A stretch of 64,000 nt of DNA from Zelopaecilomyces penicillatus (lineage: Eukaryota > Ascomycota > Sordariomycetes > Hypocreales > Pseudodiploosporaceae): positions 4,092,001 through 4,156,000 of the forward strand of contig VCCP01000005.1 in the NCBI GenBank assembly GCA_005765155.1, in the 5' to 3' direction. Every line of letters begins with the position of its first letter. Position 1 is the first letter of the stretch. This document shows positions 1-10,604 of the stretch, in pieces. Position numbers and translations under genes: made by a program. The notes beneath the pieces are model-generated. The model was not told the origin of the DNA. It was given only the letters and a program-made list of their open reading frames with translations, and did no database searches.

Positions 1-467
1 GCTTTGAACATAACCCGATCATCTGTTTTGCCATTCTTCTGATCCTTGGGCACATATACAACGTCTCACACATCGAAGTAGTATACTATAATAAAGGTGC
101 ATCGTATTTTAGCACCTGAGCAAAGCCTGTACATGTGAAATGAAGTTTATTCCCCATTGTTGGCAAAAGTTCTGTCGTGGATCCCGAGAATTTTGGTTCT
201 GTTTGTCTCGTGATGAATGCCAAAAAGCCAAAAAAGTGAACTCTAACTGAAGCCTCACAAGCATTAAAGTAAAAATATGCTGGTCAACCAACCTCTTGAT
301 GCTTAATTTTGAGTTTGAGTTCCTAAATTTTCATGTGGCGGCTGTTTCTTCTCACTTTTCTCTCAGTACTCTACAAGACGCAAGGGTATAAAAACTGTCG
401 CATCTCTCCTACCTGCTGTGACGTTCTTTTTCTCATCATACATCTCCAAAATTTCCGAATTGCAATC
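1..467. other. 5' flank of the DUF3669 gene, non-coding
   Basis: I see no gene in the first 330 bases. The stretch from about 330 to 467 is in frame with the following gene, but it contains a TATA-box-like site at 387-394, so it is more likely promoter and 5'UTR than coding sequence. Confidence 0.6.
387..394 (+). promoter_or_regulatory. TATA-box-like element
   Basis: The sequence TATAAAAA lies 74 nt upstream of the ATG at 468. This spacing fits a core promoter for the DUF3669 gene and argues against starting that protein at the upstream in-frame ATG at 333. Confidence 0.5.
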
Positions 468-1727
468 ATGGCATCCCACTCTCGTCGATATCTCGACAGG
501 TCCTCGGAATCTGAGGCGCCCCCTTCTCCTACCTTGGAGAGCGCCATGGCAGATAACCTTCATCTCCTTTCTCTACTGGAGATCATCACTGAATCCGACG
601 TGGAAGATGATAATGACATTATCCCAGATGAGGATGTGCAACTTAAGCGCATGCTTACCATTAAGAGCGACATCTCAACTACCTCGACACAGGCTGAGCG
701 CCACCATGCCGCCCAACAAGAACATGTTGAGGACTTCAAGAAGATTGGCGCCGGTGCTTGCGGTGCCATATTTGCTCAAGAGGGAAAATCTGTGATCGTC
801 AAACTCTCAAAAACGAATGAAGATGCGCCATTATGGAATGACTACATCATGCACCTGAAGATTCAAGAGTATTTCCGAGCATACAGCGTCACAGATATCA
901 ACATCCCAAAGTGCCACTACTTTGTGCCAGGAAATACGCACGATTGGTTCAGCCAGCATCAGAGTCTGGTAGAGGCAGCTCAAACTGTTTGCAACTTTCC
1001 TACCTGCGCCCTCGTCAGCGAGCGAATTTTGCCACTTCCAAAAGCTACGCGAACCCTCTTGATTCAAAAATACTGCTTGCCAAGAATCAAGAGCACTGCA
1101 TTGAGCGATAAGGCCAACGATGATTGTCTGGTGAGAATTTACCTTGGTTCTATGCAGGGCAAGGCAACAGGAATGTTCTTTTCTCTCCGAAACTTCAAGC
1201 TCCATCTCAATCAGATGGCTGACATTAAGCTTGATGTCGAACAAATGGCCTGTAGAATGGGCATAGCGTTCGCTATTATGCACTGGGCAGCTGAGACGGA
1301 TGCTCGAGACATTGAGTTTGTGTTGGGAAGTTCAACGCTCAAGTCCAGTCAAATTCCAACCGAAGACATCTTGAACCTTCAATCACCTGTTTATACTGGC
1401 CCGCCTCTGGCCCTTGAAGACTTTTTTCAAAGAGTCACCGGACTTTGGTTGCTAGACTTCAACCAAGTTCGCTCCATTACTTTGGATGAAGCAGGCGTTG
1501 ACCAGGCTGTTGAAGCCGTGAGAATTAACGACCCATATCTCCCAAAGCCGTTGCAGGGATCCGCAATTGAAAAGAAAGTCTGGAATACATTTGCAGAATC
1601 TTATATCCGAGCATCAGACATGGTCATTCTAGACAAAGGCCTAGACAGAGATGTTTGTGCTTTACCACGATTGTTTTTGCGAAAACTTGTCGAGTTGCAA
1701 AGGCAGAAACAGAAGAAATCGGAGTGA
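468..1727 (+). CDS. DUF3669 domain protein (fungal, function unknown)
   Basis: Single-exon gene of 419 residues. The start at 468 was chosen because a TATA element lies at 387-394; an in-frame ATG at 333 would add 45 unconvincing residues. The first 100 residues are Ser-rich and then acidic. From about residue 93 a glycine-rich segment KIGAGACGAIF is followed by VIVKLSK. Near residue 325 is the segment LWLLDFNQVRSI, followed by NDPYLPKP, which is characteristic of the fungal DUF3669 family. The family has no established biochemical role. The glycine loop, the following Lys and the DFN triplet recall the layout of protein kinases, but that is inference. The stop codon sits inside the first unit of a 10-bp tandem repeat. 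Confidence 0.8.
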   Translation: MASHSRRYLDRSSESEAPPSPTLESAMADNLHLLSLLEIITESDVEDDNDIIPDEDVQLKRMLTIKSDISTTSTQAERHHAAQQEHVEDFKKIGAGACGAIFAQEGKSVIVKLSKTNEDAPLWNDYIMHLKIQEYFRAYSVTDINIPKCHYFVPGNTHDWFSQHQSLVEAAQTVCNFPTCALVSERILPLPKATRTLLIQKYCLPRIKSTALSDKANDDCLVRIYLGSMQGKATGMFFSLRNFKLHLNQMADIKLDVEQMACRMGIAFAIMHWAAETDARDIEFVLGSSTLKSSQIPTEDILNLQSPVYTGPPLALEDFFQRVTGLWLLDFNQVRSITLDEAGVDQAVEAVRINDPYLPKPLQGSAIEKKVWNTFAESYIRASDMVILDKGLDRDVCALPRLFLRKLVELQRQKQKKSE

Positions 1728-1770
1728 TGGCATATGATGGCAAATGATGGCAAATGATGGTATATGATGG
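1721..1770 (+). repeat. 10-bp tandem repeat, 5 units
   Basis: Five consecutive 10-bp units end in TGATGG; four of them share ATGATGG (1731-1770). The first unit contains the TGA stop of the DUF3669 gene, so the array begins in the coding 3' end and continues into the 3'UTR. Confidence 0.8.
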
Positions 1771-2704
1771 CGTGGAATTGCATGGAATGTCAATTAATAG
1801 CCGGGTGATGGCAAGTAGCAGGAGCTGGTGGCATGGTAGACAAAAGTTGAATGAATTTTACCTTGCTTATTTGCACAGCTCACAAGCAGTGATAACTTCC
1901 TACGTGACCGTAATTGAGTTCCAAACCGATCCCTGTGATCCTCTGTATCAGGACTAGCGCCCCGCTTAGTCATTTGAAAAGAGGAGTTTCATTCTTCTGA
2001 CATGTGGTTGCGCCAAGGCGAGGAGGCGTTGATGGCGGGTCGGCATGGAAGAAAAAGACTTGGGCTGAATCCCATTTCCACATTGGCAGGGAACTAGGTT
2101 GCCCTTTTTCGGTCTCACCTTTTATGCACTAGTAGGAGCAAAACTTATGTACCTACGACGGTAGCATGTAAGAGGCATCAACAACTCGCAGTGGCACATG
2201 CACAAGGTTCAAGCACATAGAGAGTAACTATCTGTGACAACTAAATCATAGAAAATCCACGATATTCTTGCAACTTATTCTCTTGGTTTCAGAAGGGATG
2301 AATTACCATGTCCGTGTCGTCGGGTTTATTTAGACATGGAGGCAACTCTGGCCAACAGCCCAGGCACGTACAGCAGTGCGCTGGCCAGTCTCCCACAAAC
2401 TCGACAACAATGCGCACTGTGCCAGCCTGGATGTTGGCGCGGACCGCTTACAGTGCCAATTCTACTGACTCGTGACTGTTCTACGTGCAACCCTCGCTTG
2501 CCTCGTCCACGGCCAAAACTAGCTCGCGCTGCTCCGCCAATCGACGTCTCCGGTTTACTGGGGGTCGCCCTTCAAACCAACCCTGCTTTTAGCCAAGTTA
2601 CTGCCTCCTATGCCGTTTCTCGACCTTGCACACCCCAACTACCGGCATCTTCGATCTGGGCCGGTCAATCTGGCTCACTCTGCTGCTGGGAGCGTGTTGA
2701 GAAC
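1771..2704. other. Intergenic, about 930 bp
   Basis: This holds the 3'UTR of the DUF3669 gene and the promoter of the FN3 gene. From 2336 a frame is open into the next gene, giving a possible 123-residue N-terminal extension. It is Cys/Pro-rich and not domain-like, so I treat it as 5'UTR. I see nothing else here. Confidence 0.5.
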
Positions 2705-5700
2705 ATGTCATGGGAGCTTCCGGCGCTGACCATTCTTGCCCTCATCGCCACCGGCTTCTGGTGGACTGGTAGCCCTCACCACCCCAGTTACCGGAGGGTC
2801 TTCTACGCTGTCCTCTGCCCCCCCATCGCTCTGCTGCTCAATCCTCACCAACTCGTGCTGCGCATCTACGCCGACGTCCACGCCGCCATCCTTGACTTCA
2901 GCATCGATGCCTTGCTAACTCATCACTTGAAGATGGTTCTGACTCTCGGCGCTGTTGTTTGGTTAGCATTGCCAACGCCCCGCTCGGGCATTTCACCCGA
3001 ACTGCCTGAGAATATTTGCTAACTTTCTCAACTACTTCAAGGCTTCTGCACCGATCATGGCAAACATTATGGAAGCCGGTCCCCGATCTTATCAATATCT
3101 TGGGTGTCGACATACCCGAGCCTCCCGATGTCAGCCTTGCTGGCATTCGATCCGATGCCGCCACTCTAAGCTGGACACGGCCGTCGGTTAATCGGCCGGT
3201 ACAAAAGTATTCAATACATGTCAATGGTGTGCACGGTGAGTTTACAATGCAACTGCAGCCTTCGTGGACTGTTTTGGTTTTTGATGACGCCCGGGTCTGA
3301 CTGAACATGTCTACTAGTGGGAGATTCGCCTGGAAATGAGGTTGCTATTACAGTCACCGGGTTAAAGCCAAACCATTTCTATAACATTCGAGTTGTCGCT
3401 GTCGGGCCAAATAATTTTCGAGCCGGTAGCGCTGTTGTCAGGTTACGAACATTTGGCAAGGATGGCAGGCCTTTACTTGGCGATTCAAGAATACCTACCA
3501 GTTTCAACGACCCCGATCAACGCCGTATGATCTCTGGCGAAGATGATACGGATGACTCCGACGATCCATCATTTTCTTTGCCTACGGTGGAGGCGGCTCC
3601 CGTGCTCGACGGGAACTCTGTGGCAACTCGTGATTCAAACGGAGCTGTTCCCGGACAACGAAGGAACACACTCAACCGTCGCCATTCTCCTTCTGTAGCG
3701 AGTACAGACCAGCCCCAGATCAAGCTGCCATCGCATGATGGTCCAGAACTTTCCCTGGATGAGCTCAATCGAAAGTTTGAAGGGATTCGTAAGGAGATAG
3801 ACGACACCCAGGCAATATACGCTAGGGATGAGGCTGAATCTCAGCAACAAGAAGAGGAGTTGAGAAGGGAAAAGGATCGAAAGAAGCAGATTCTCAAAGA
3901 ACGAGAAGAGCAAACGACTCAACTCAAAGCCATGATCAGGACGACCAATGATCAAATGAGAGTGGCGGAGAAAGAACGGGCTAGAATGGAGCAGCTTTTA
4001 AAGGATAAAGGCACCAAAAAGTCCAAAATACGGGACAGTATTTCGAAACTCGAGAGTGAAATAGTTCGCATGCGGGACGAGCGAGAGGGATTCGATGCGC
4101 AAAAAGCAGAGCTGGCCCAGAAGCGGGATTCTGATGTTCAGAAACTTGACGACATCAACGCAGAACTCCAGAAAAAGTGTGCTGATCTCGAAGCCGAACT
4201 GAAAGACAAGGGGAAGCAGCTTCAAGACCTCAAAGCAACCCGTGAGCAACTTCCCGGAGCGCATGATGAGCAGTGGAGAGAGGAAGATGCTAGAGTGAGA
4301 AGAAATTGGGACGCTCGTCGGAAGGAGCTTAACAATCGCCTAGTCCTTGAAACCAAGAAAGCACTTCAACTGGATTCGCACCTCCGCATACTCAACGAAC
4401 AAGTGAATGCCTCGCAACAACATTCTGGTCTCGCATTCTACGGCCAAGGAGGCGTATCCGGTAACGACTTCGATCCATCGCTCTCAACCCAACAGAAGCG
4501 TTTAAGTCATCACAGCACCTCCTTATCAACCTCGGTTTTGCCCTCCTCCTCGCAGCAGTTAGCTTCTCCGGAATCTAGTTATCTGACAACCACTGGTTTT
4601 AGTCACGCTGGGTTCCCCACAGGGCTTTTTATGGATATTACCGCAGATGGATTGCATGAGCCACAAACGGAAGCGGAGTTCAGGGCTGCAGGTGGGCCGC
4701 TGAGCCCATCCGCTCAAACTCTATTGCCATCAAACATATTCGATGAATTTGAGGACCCCGACATGAAGGTGGGAGATAGTTCCCAAATACCCGACCCACT
4801 TGGCCCTTATGATGAAGAAGTGGAATCGCCGTATTCCTCAAGTCCGTCCTTCAAAATGATGTCTAGCCCTCACGGTTCCTCTCATAATTTACCATACCCC
4901 CACTACGCCGAAGATCGGCCAGCCTCGAATATGAATAGTTCCTCTACCACGGCCACTGTAACTGGCCACCGACTAACTAACTTTTGGTCGTCATTACAAT
5001 TGCACCGAAATCCTAAGACTACCGGGACCACCGGGACTTCCGAAGAATTGGGCCCAGCGTTTGGCACCCTCAAGCCTGGACAGAGTCAGTCTTTCCCCCG
5101 CCAAACCGACGAAAGTGAAGTTCTGGAGCATAGGAGAAGAATAAACTTTTCTTCTTTGACGAATCGCAACTCCACAGGGCCAGATGGCGTTTTTGGGGCC
5201 CTACCTTTAGCAAACAAGGCGTTTTCGGGTCGTCGATTGAATCCATTTGGGCAGTCAAACGGTACGGCGTTTCATGACAGGGATATAGAAGGTTCAAGAC
5301 CAGCGTCTATTGCGTCAATAGACATGCCCCGGCCATCCACCGATAGCGGCTCTATTTGGGGCGCTCCAGGTGACTCGGGCATGAACAGAGTTTGGTCACC
5401 TGACAATAGATGGGCATCACGAAACGGCTCTAGACGACCGTCACTTCACGGCTCAAATACTGTCTTGACCACAACGCTGGCTTCCGCTGAGGATGAGATT
5501 CTAGATGAACACGATTTGCTCGATCCTCAAACATCTCCAAGTCAGGTAGGAGTTATTGGAACACGTCCAACCAAGTCGATGAATCAGCGACTCAACCCTA
5601 ATGCACCGACGTTCATGGGGCATTTCCTTCGTAAGGACAGGGATGGTGGCGATAGGGACAGGGGCAAAGCCAAAGAAAAGGGCAAGGAGAGGGCTAAAGA

Positions 5701-6280
5701 TGACAAGATGAAAAGCAAGGGCTCAGCCGCGCCAAGCATTGAACTGTCACTGTCACTCGATGACTCGCCTACGGATCCGCGCATGTCAAGAGATGCATAC
5801 TCGATTCACACCCAAACGTCAGTTTCGGAGTCTCACGAATCCCTAACGCTAGATGCTACCCTGTCTAACACGCCATCGGATGTCAACTCCAATGCCGGCT
5901 CCGCTACGAAGGATCAAGAGAATGTGGTTAGGAAACTGTTCCGCAAAGGGAGCTCGAGCAAATTCAGTCTATCATCCAGACTAGGAAAAGATTCTGTGCT
6001 CTTTAAGAAAGGCCCAGGTAGTGCTTCCAACTCGGACAAGAACATGTCTGCAGATCCTCGATCCAGCATCGGAGACATAGATGACCTCGGTGAAGACATT
6101 TCCCAGCTAGGACGCAGTTATGATAGCACGGCTAGCAGCCCGTCTTTGGGTCCTCCGAAGTCCAAAGATGGGAAGGAAGGAAGGATGAGCTGGCGGTTCT
6201 CAATGAAGAAGAAAGGCAAAGAAACAATCATCAAGGAACGGGAGGATTCAGAGATGGACAGGCAGCACGACGAGGAATAA
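2705..6280 (+). CDS. Membrane-anchored fibronectin type III / coiled-coil protein
   Basis: Three exons: 2705-2961, 3042-3235 and 3318-6280, giving 1137 residues. Intron 1 (2962-3041) splits a TGG codon and has a CTAAC branch point; intron 2 (3236-3317) splits a GTG codon. The N-terminus carries two or three hydrophobic segments: residues 1-20 (MSWELPALTILALI), about 30-50, and about 75-86. A single FN3 domain (about residues 105-200) follows, starting at PEPPDVSLAGI and ending near VVRLRTFGK. Next is a long charged coiled coil (about 290-460) and a Ser/Pro-rich disordered tail of some 600 residues. The last 170 residues are basic (RKLFRKGSSSKF, RMSWRFSMKKKGK). The family is widespread in filamentous ascomycetes but I know of no defined function. 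A poly(A)-like AATAAA lies at 6457. Confidence 0.85.
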
Positions 6281-6899
6281 CCAATTGGAGTTACACAGCA
6301 AGTGAAATCCACAGGACTCCACAGGTACATAGCATTATTGCAGAAATACATGACCAGAATACATACTGTACTTCAGCACGAGATGGTAGTGTCTGTTCAT
6401 GGATGGTGATAGCCAGGGAGGGTGCAACAAGAACCCCTCGCACAGGCTCAATTGTAAATAAAGTACCTACATCATACCTGCAACTAGAATAAGATGGATC
6501 ATAACCTCTGCTTGCATCACATCAACAGGGCTAAGAGTCTATCTTTCATTATATATATTGCGCATTAGAAATTAGTAACAGAGAGTTTCAGTTGCAGATG
6601 TAACAACATCAATAGTAAGTATCCCCATTGTATGGACATCCAAAGTACTTGGGTTGCAGTCATGATTTAGACCCGTACGATTTACTATAGTACCATGTCT
6701 CCACTTTTCTTCACAGTGCAGTGGCCGATGACAGCGATGCGCAATAGTGCAGCAGCCGACAGCTTCAGCTGCAGCCCTGCTGGTTAATAATCCAGCTCAG
6801 CGTCGTGTTAGGACAACAGGGAGAATCTCAACTTGTGACATACCCCTTGTCGACTTTCACACGAAGCTGCAAGGCCAGGTCGGCTGCCCTCTGCCTGCC
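6281..6899. other. Intergenic, about 620 bp
   Basis: This contains the 3'UTR of the FN3 gene, with AATAAA at 6457-6462, and the VPS53 promoter. A short frame upstream of the VPS53 start (from 6747) is open but not protein-like. Confidence 0.5.
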
Positions 6900-9529
6900 A
6901 TGAATGGAAGTTTGGCCGATGCTTCCTCCTTGGATGCTGGTGAGTAGACTACCTGAAAGACAATCCACAGCTGCTTGCTGGCTCTAGCGACTAACCAATT
7001 CGCCTTGTCCACACAATAGTTGCCTACGACCCCATTGACCATCTCAACCTCCTCTTCTCACATCCATCATCTGTCTCATCCATCAACCGAGTCTCGCAGA
7101 CGCTGAAATCGCATCAAAATGACATTACCAACGAGATCAACGCCCTGGAGTCGACCCAGGCGTACAAGCCCGACTCGAGCCTGGAGCGGATGCAATCGGC
7201 ACAGACGGAACTCGCACAGCTGTTCCGCAAGATCGAGACGGTGCGGTCGCGCGCGATAGAAACGGAGCAGAACATCACATCGATGACGGCGGATATCAAG
7301 AGGCTGGACAACACCAAGAAGAACCTGACGCTCAGCATGACGGCGCTTAAACGACTGCAGATGCTCACGACCGCCTACGAGCAGTTACGAGGATTGGCCA
7401 AGGCCAGACAATACCGGGAGTGCGCAGGGCTACTGCAGGCAGTGTTGCAGCTAATGAAACACTTCAACAGCTATCGAAGTATCGAACAGATTGCAACGCT
7501 GAGCCGGGAGGTTTCCGAACTACAGAGAGAGTTGCTCGAACAAGTCTGTGAGGACTTTGAAATGGCTTTTACCAAGGCGGAGGTGGCTAGCTGCAAGGGG
7601 ATGCTGGTGGAAGCCTGCCTTGTCATGGATGCTTTAGGGGACTCGGCTAGGTCTAGACTCGTTAGCTGGTATGTCAATACTGAACTACGGGAGTATCGAC
7701 AGGTCTTCCGCGGCAATGACGAGGCAGGCAGCCTTGACAATATTGGCCGGAGATATGCTTGGTTCAAGCGGACGATGAAATCACATGAGGATGAGCATGC
7801 CATCATCTTCCCTGCTTACTGGCACGTCAATGAGACACTGGCAGCCTCGTTCTGTGAAGGGACTCGCGATGATTTCAAGGGAATATTGGAGCGCAGTATG
7901 CGGCGAAACGATGGCAACAAGGTCGATGTTAACCAACTATTGAGCTGCTTGCAGGAGACGCTTGATTTCGAACAAAGTCTAGACAAGCGCTTTTCAAATG
8001 AGACAAGGGCCAGCATTGATACACTAAGCTCCGTTGAAGAAAAGTCACACAGCTTTAACGGACTGATATCCGTGGCCTTTGAGCCCTATCTAAGTCTATG
8101 GGTTGACTCCCAGGATAAACAGCTGGCTAGTATGATACCTAGATATCGTACCCAACCACTCGTTCCAGAAGACGAAGAATTCTCGCCGCAGGCCGTTATT
8201 CCGTCCGCCATTGAACTATTCCACTTCTACAAGCTAACCCTGTCACAATGCGCCAAGCTGTCCACCAGCGAACGGCTGCTGGACTTGTCGAGGATATTAG
8301 CCAAGTATCTGGACGAGTATGCTCAGCAAGTATTACTTCGTATACTGCAGGCGGGTGGGCAAAAAGGCCCTTCGGTGCAGGACACTGTTTTGGTGCTCAA
8401 CACGGCAGACTTTTGGCATGTTAATACGAATCAGCTGGAGGAAAACATCAAGAAAAGGATTGACCAGGACTTGGCATCCAAGGTGGATCTCTCGTCTCAG
8501 TCTGATGCGTTCCTTGGTGTTGCAAGTGCTGCAGTGCTGGCGCTGGTGCACATTGTCGAGCTGGAGTGCGATGGTGTCTGGCGGGAGATGAAGAACACCA
8601 ACTGGAGCACTATGGATAGTGCAGGGGACCAAAGTTCTTACATTGGAGAGCTAGTGAAGCATGTGAACGGCAAGACAGAGGAGATTCTAGGCGTGGTGGG
8701 GAAGCTGCAATATGCGCGTGCCTTTTGTGATAACTTGGTGGAGCATCTTGCTACAGCTTATATCAACAACATCCTGCAGTGTAGACCAATATCCGAGGTG
8801 GGAGCGCAACAGGTAAGAAAAGCTGGTACAAATCTGCGTGGATTTTATCCAATTCGCTAATTCGGATTTCAGATGCTCGTCGACAAGTATGCACTTACCA
8901 AGTCATTTGGCAATCTACTTGCGTATCATAACCGATCCACAGAACCACAGGTCCCAGCTCCTGGCTTTGTTAGGAGAGTGGAACACTGTATGAACAAGAT
9001 GGATCCCCTTCTCAAGACTCTACAGGTCCGATCGTCACCGCCAGAAGGACTTGTGCAAGCCTACCTTATCCATATTGCGGACCGATCAGATACCAACTTC
9101 AAGAAGATCCTAGAACTGAAAGGGGTGCGGAAACAAGATCAGGCCCATCTTATCGAGCTGTTTGGCATCCACCGCGAAAGCAGCACAAACGACAAGCTCG
9201 CCCAGAGCTCGTCGCTGCTAACACCTCTCATGAACGCTACTGGCATGGGCAGCGGTGGTATAGGAGGTGCAGCATCAGGCATTAACCCTGCCCTGGCACT
9301 TACCAGCGCATCGGGGACACGGTTTGATGCTGGATCTCTAGGTGAGAAGTTACTGAGCGCGGCCTGGGACATTGGCACGAGTAGCGGGGACCGAGCATCA
9401 CCAAGTGGGATGGACAAGGTGACTATTAACGAGAATTTACGGAGTTTTGGCAACTTCTTCAAGAGGGATATCGGCGGGCTTGGTGCGAGGTTTGGCATGC
9501 GAGACGGAGCGGAGGATGGACAGCGGTGA
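6900..9529 (+). CDS. VPS53: Vps53, GARP tethering complex subunit
   Basis: Three exons: 6900-6939, 7020-8812 and 8873-9529, giving 829 residues. Intron 1 (6940-7019) splits a GTT codon; intron 2 (8813-8872) is in phase 0 with a GCTAAT branch point. The start gives MNGSLADASSLDAV, then AYDPIDHLNLLFSHP, which matches the N-terminal Vps53 motif about prospective helices and Golgi localisation. Residues 70-150 form a coiled coil (QTELAQLFRKIETVRSRA, then SMTALKRLQMLTTAYEQL), the most conserved part of the family. With Vps51, Vps52 and Vps54 the protein tethers endosome-derived vesicles at the trans-Golgi. The C-terminal 100 residues are Gly/Ser-rich and end in NFFKRDIGGLGARFGMRDG. Length is normal for a fungal Vps53. 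Confidence 0.95.
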
Positions 9530-10384
9530 GAGCAGAGAGCGTACGTAAATGGGGAAAACGAAGCACTTTTAACAAGAATATGTTATGACTATAGAGAAAT
9601 GACTGAAAGGTATTATATTTAGATCTCATATTGGAATGCAATCTACGCATGGTTGAGGGTATACAGGAATTCAGTATCGTGATTAGTCATGTGGCGCGAG
9701 ATCCGGTGCAATGATGCAAGGCACGCCATATTAGGACCCTTTTTTTGTGCTTCGTTCCTGACGGCGAACCCTCCCTGAACCATCCATCAAGCTGCTTATC
9801 TGCGACTTGTAAAGAAAACAAAAGATTGTCACAGCCTCCCTAAGTTAACATGTCATGTGAAGTTTGCCACTGTCCTTTTTTGTGAAAACGTGCTCCAGTC
9901 TGTAAAATAATTATAAATCATACTGCTACTAGTTTAAAGTGCATATATCTGTGGGTCAATGATTCCATTTCGAAGCTAAATGTAGCCGAACCCTGCGATT
10001 CTCTGACGCCTGCTAACCTCACTTAACGTACTGTGTACCAGACAGAGTATTACAGATAATCAATGAAGTGCCCTATTCGAGTGAATAAAAGTACGTGAGT
10101 CATATTGTGTAGCATAACGGATACTGCGGTTCCTCGGCATTTCTACATCGATTATCAATCCACACCTGCAACTATCCCAAGGAACGCACGTCTCGGCACG
10201 GCGAACGGCGAACAAGCTCGGCAAACCCCGCTGTTCGGCGCAACTATTATTACCTACCAGGAACTACGACATTTTTTGGTTGCGCAACACCCACCACCAC
10301 CACTACCACCACCAGCCCATAACTAAACCCTGGGAGAACTTTCACGCTCTCTTTTCGAAGAAAATATCTAGACAAGCCGCCAAG
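9530..10384. other. Intergenic / 5' leader of TRR1
   Basis: The first 590 bases hold nothing I recognise. From 10118 the reading frame of TRR1 is open with no ATG right up to its start at 10526. The part from about 10340 encodes a basic, Ser/Ala-rich segment with the look of a mitochondrial presequence (see findings). A CCA/CAC-rich stretch lies at about 10288-10317. Confidence 0.5.
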
Positions 10385-10525
10385 CTGTTCGCCTCAACTC
10401 TTCGACGGACGCTTCGCTCCAGCGCTGGGCTATCGATTGCTGCCGCTGCCACTACTCTCCAGAAGAACCCAGCGACATCATCACCGCCGCCACCACTACT
10501 ACCTGTGAAGCGCAGCGCAAGAACC

Positions 10526-10573
10526 ATGCATAGTAAAGTTGTCGGTATGTCAACTCTTTCTAGGTTTAAGAGA

Positions 10574-10604
<31 letters not shown>

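Noticed and set aside
333..467. 45-residue hydrophobic N-terminal extension of the DUF3669 protein, signal-peptide-like
   Set aside because: A TATA element lies inside it and the residues lack family similarity, so the internal ATG at 468 fits better.
2336..2704. 123-residue in-frame extension of the FN3 protein
   Set aside because: It is Cys/Pro-rich without domain character, and the hydrophobic start at 2705 resembles the family N-terminus.
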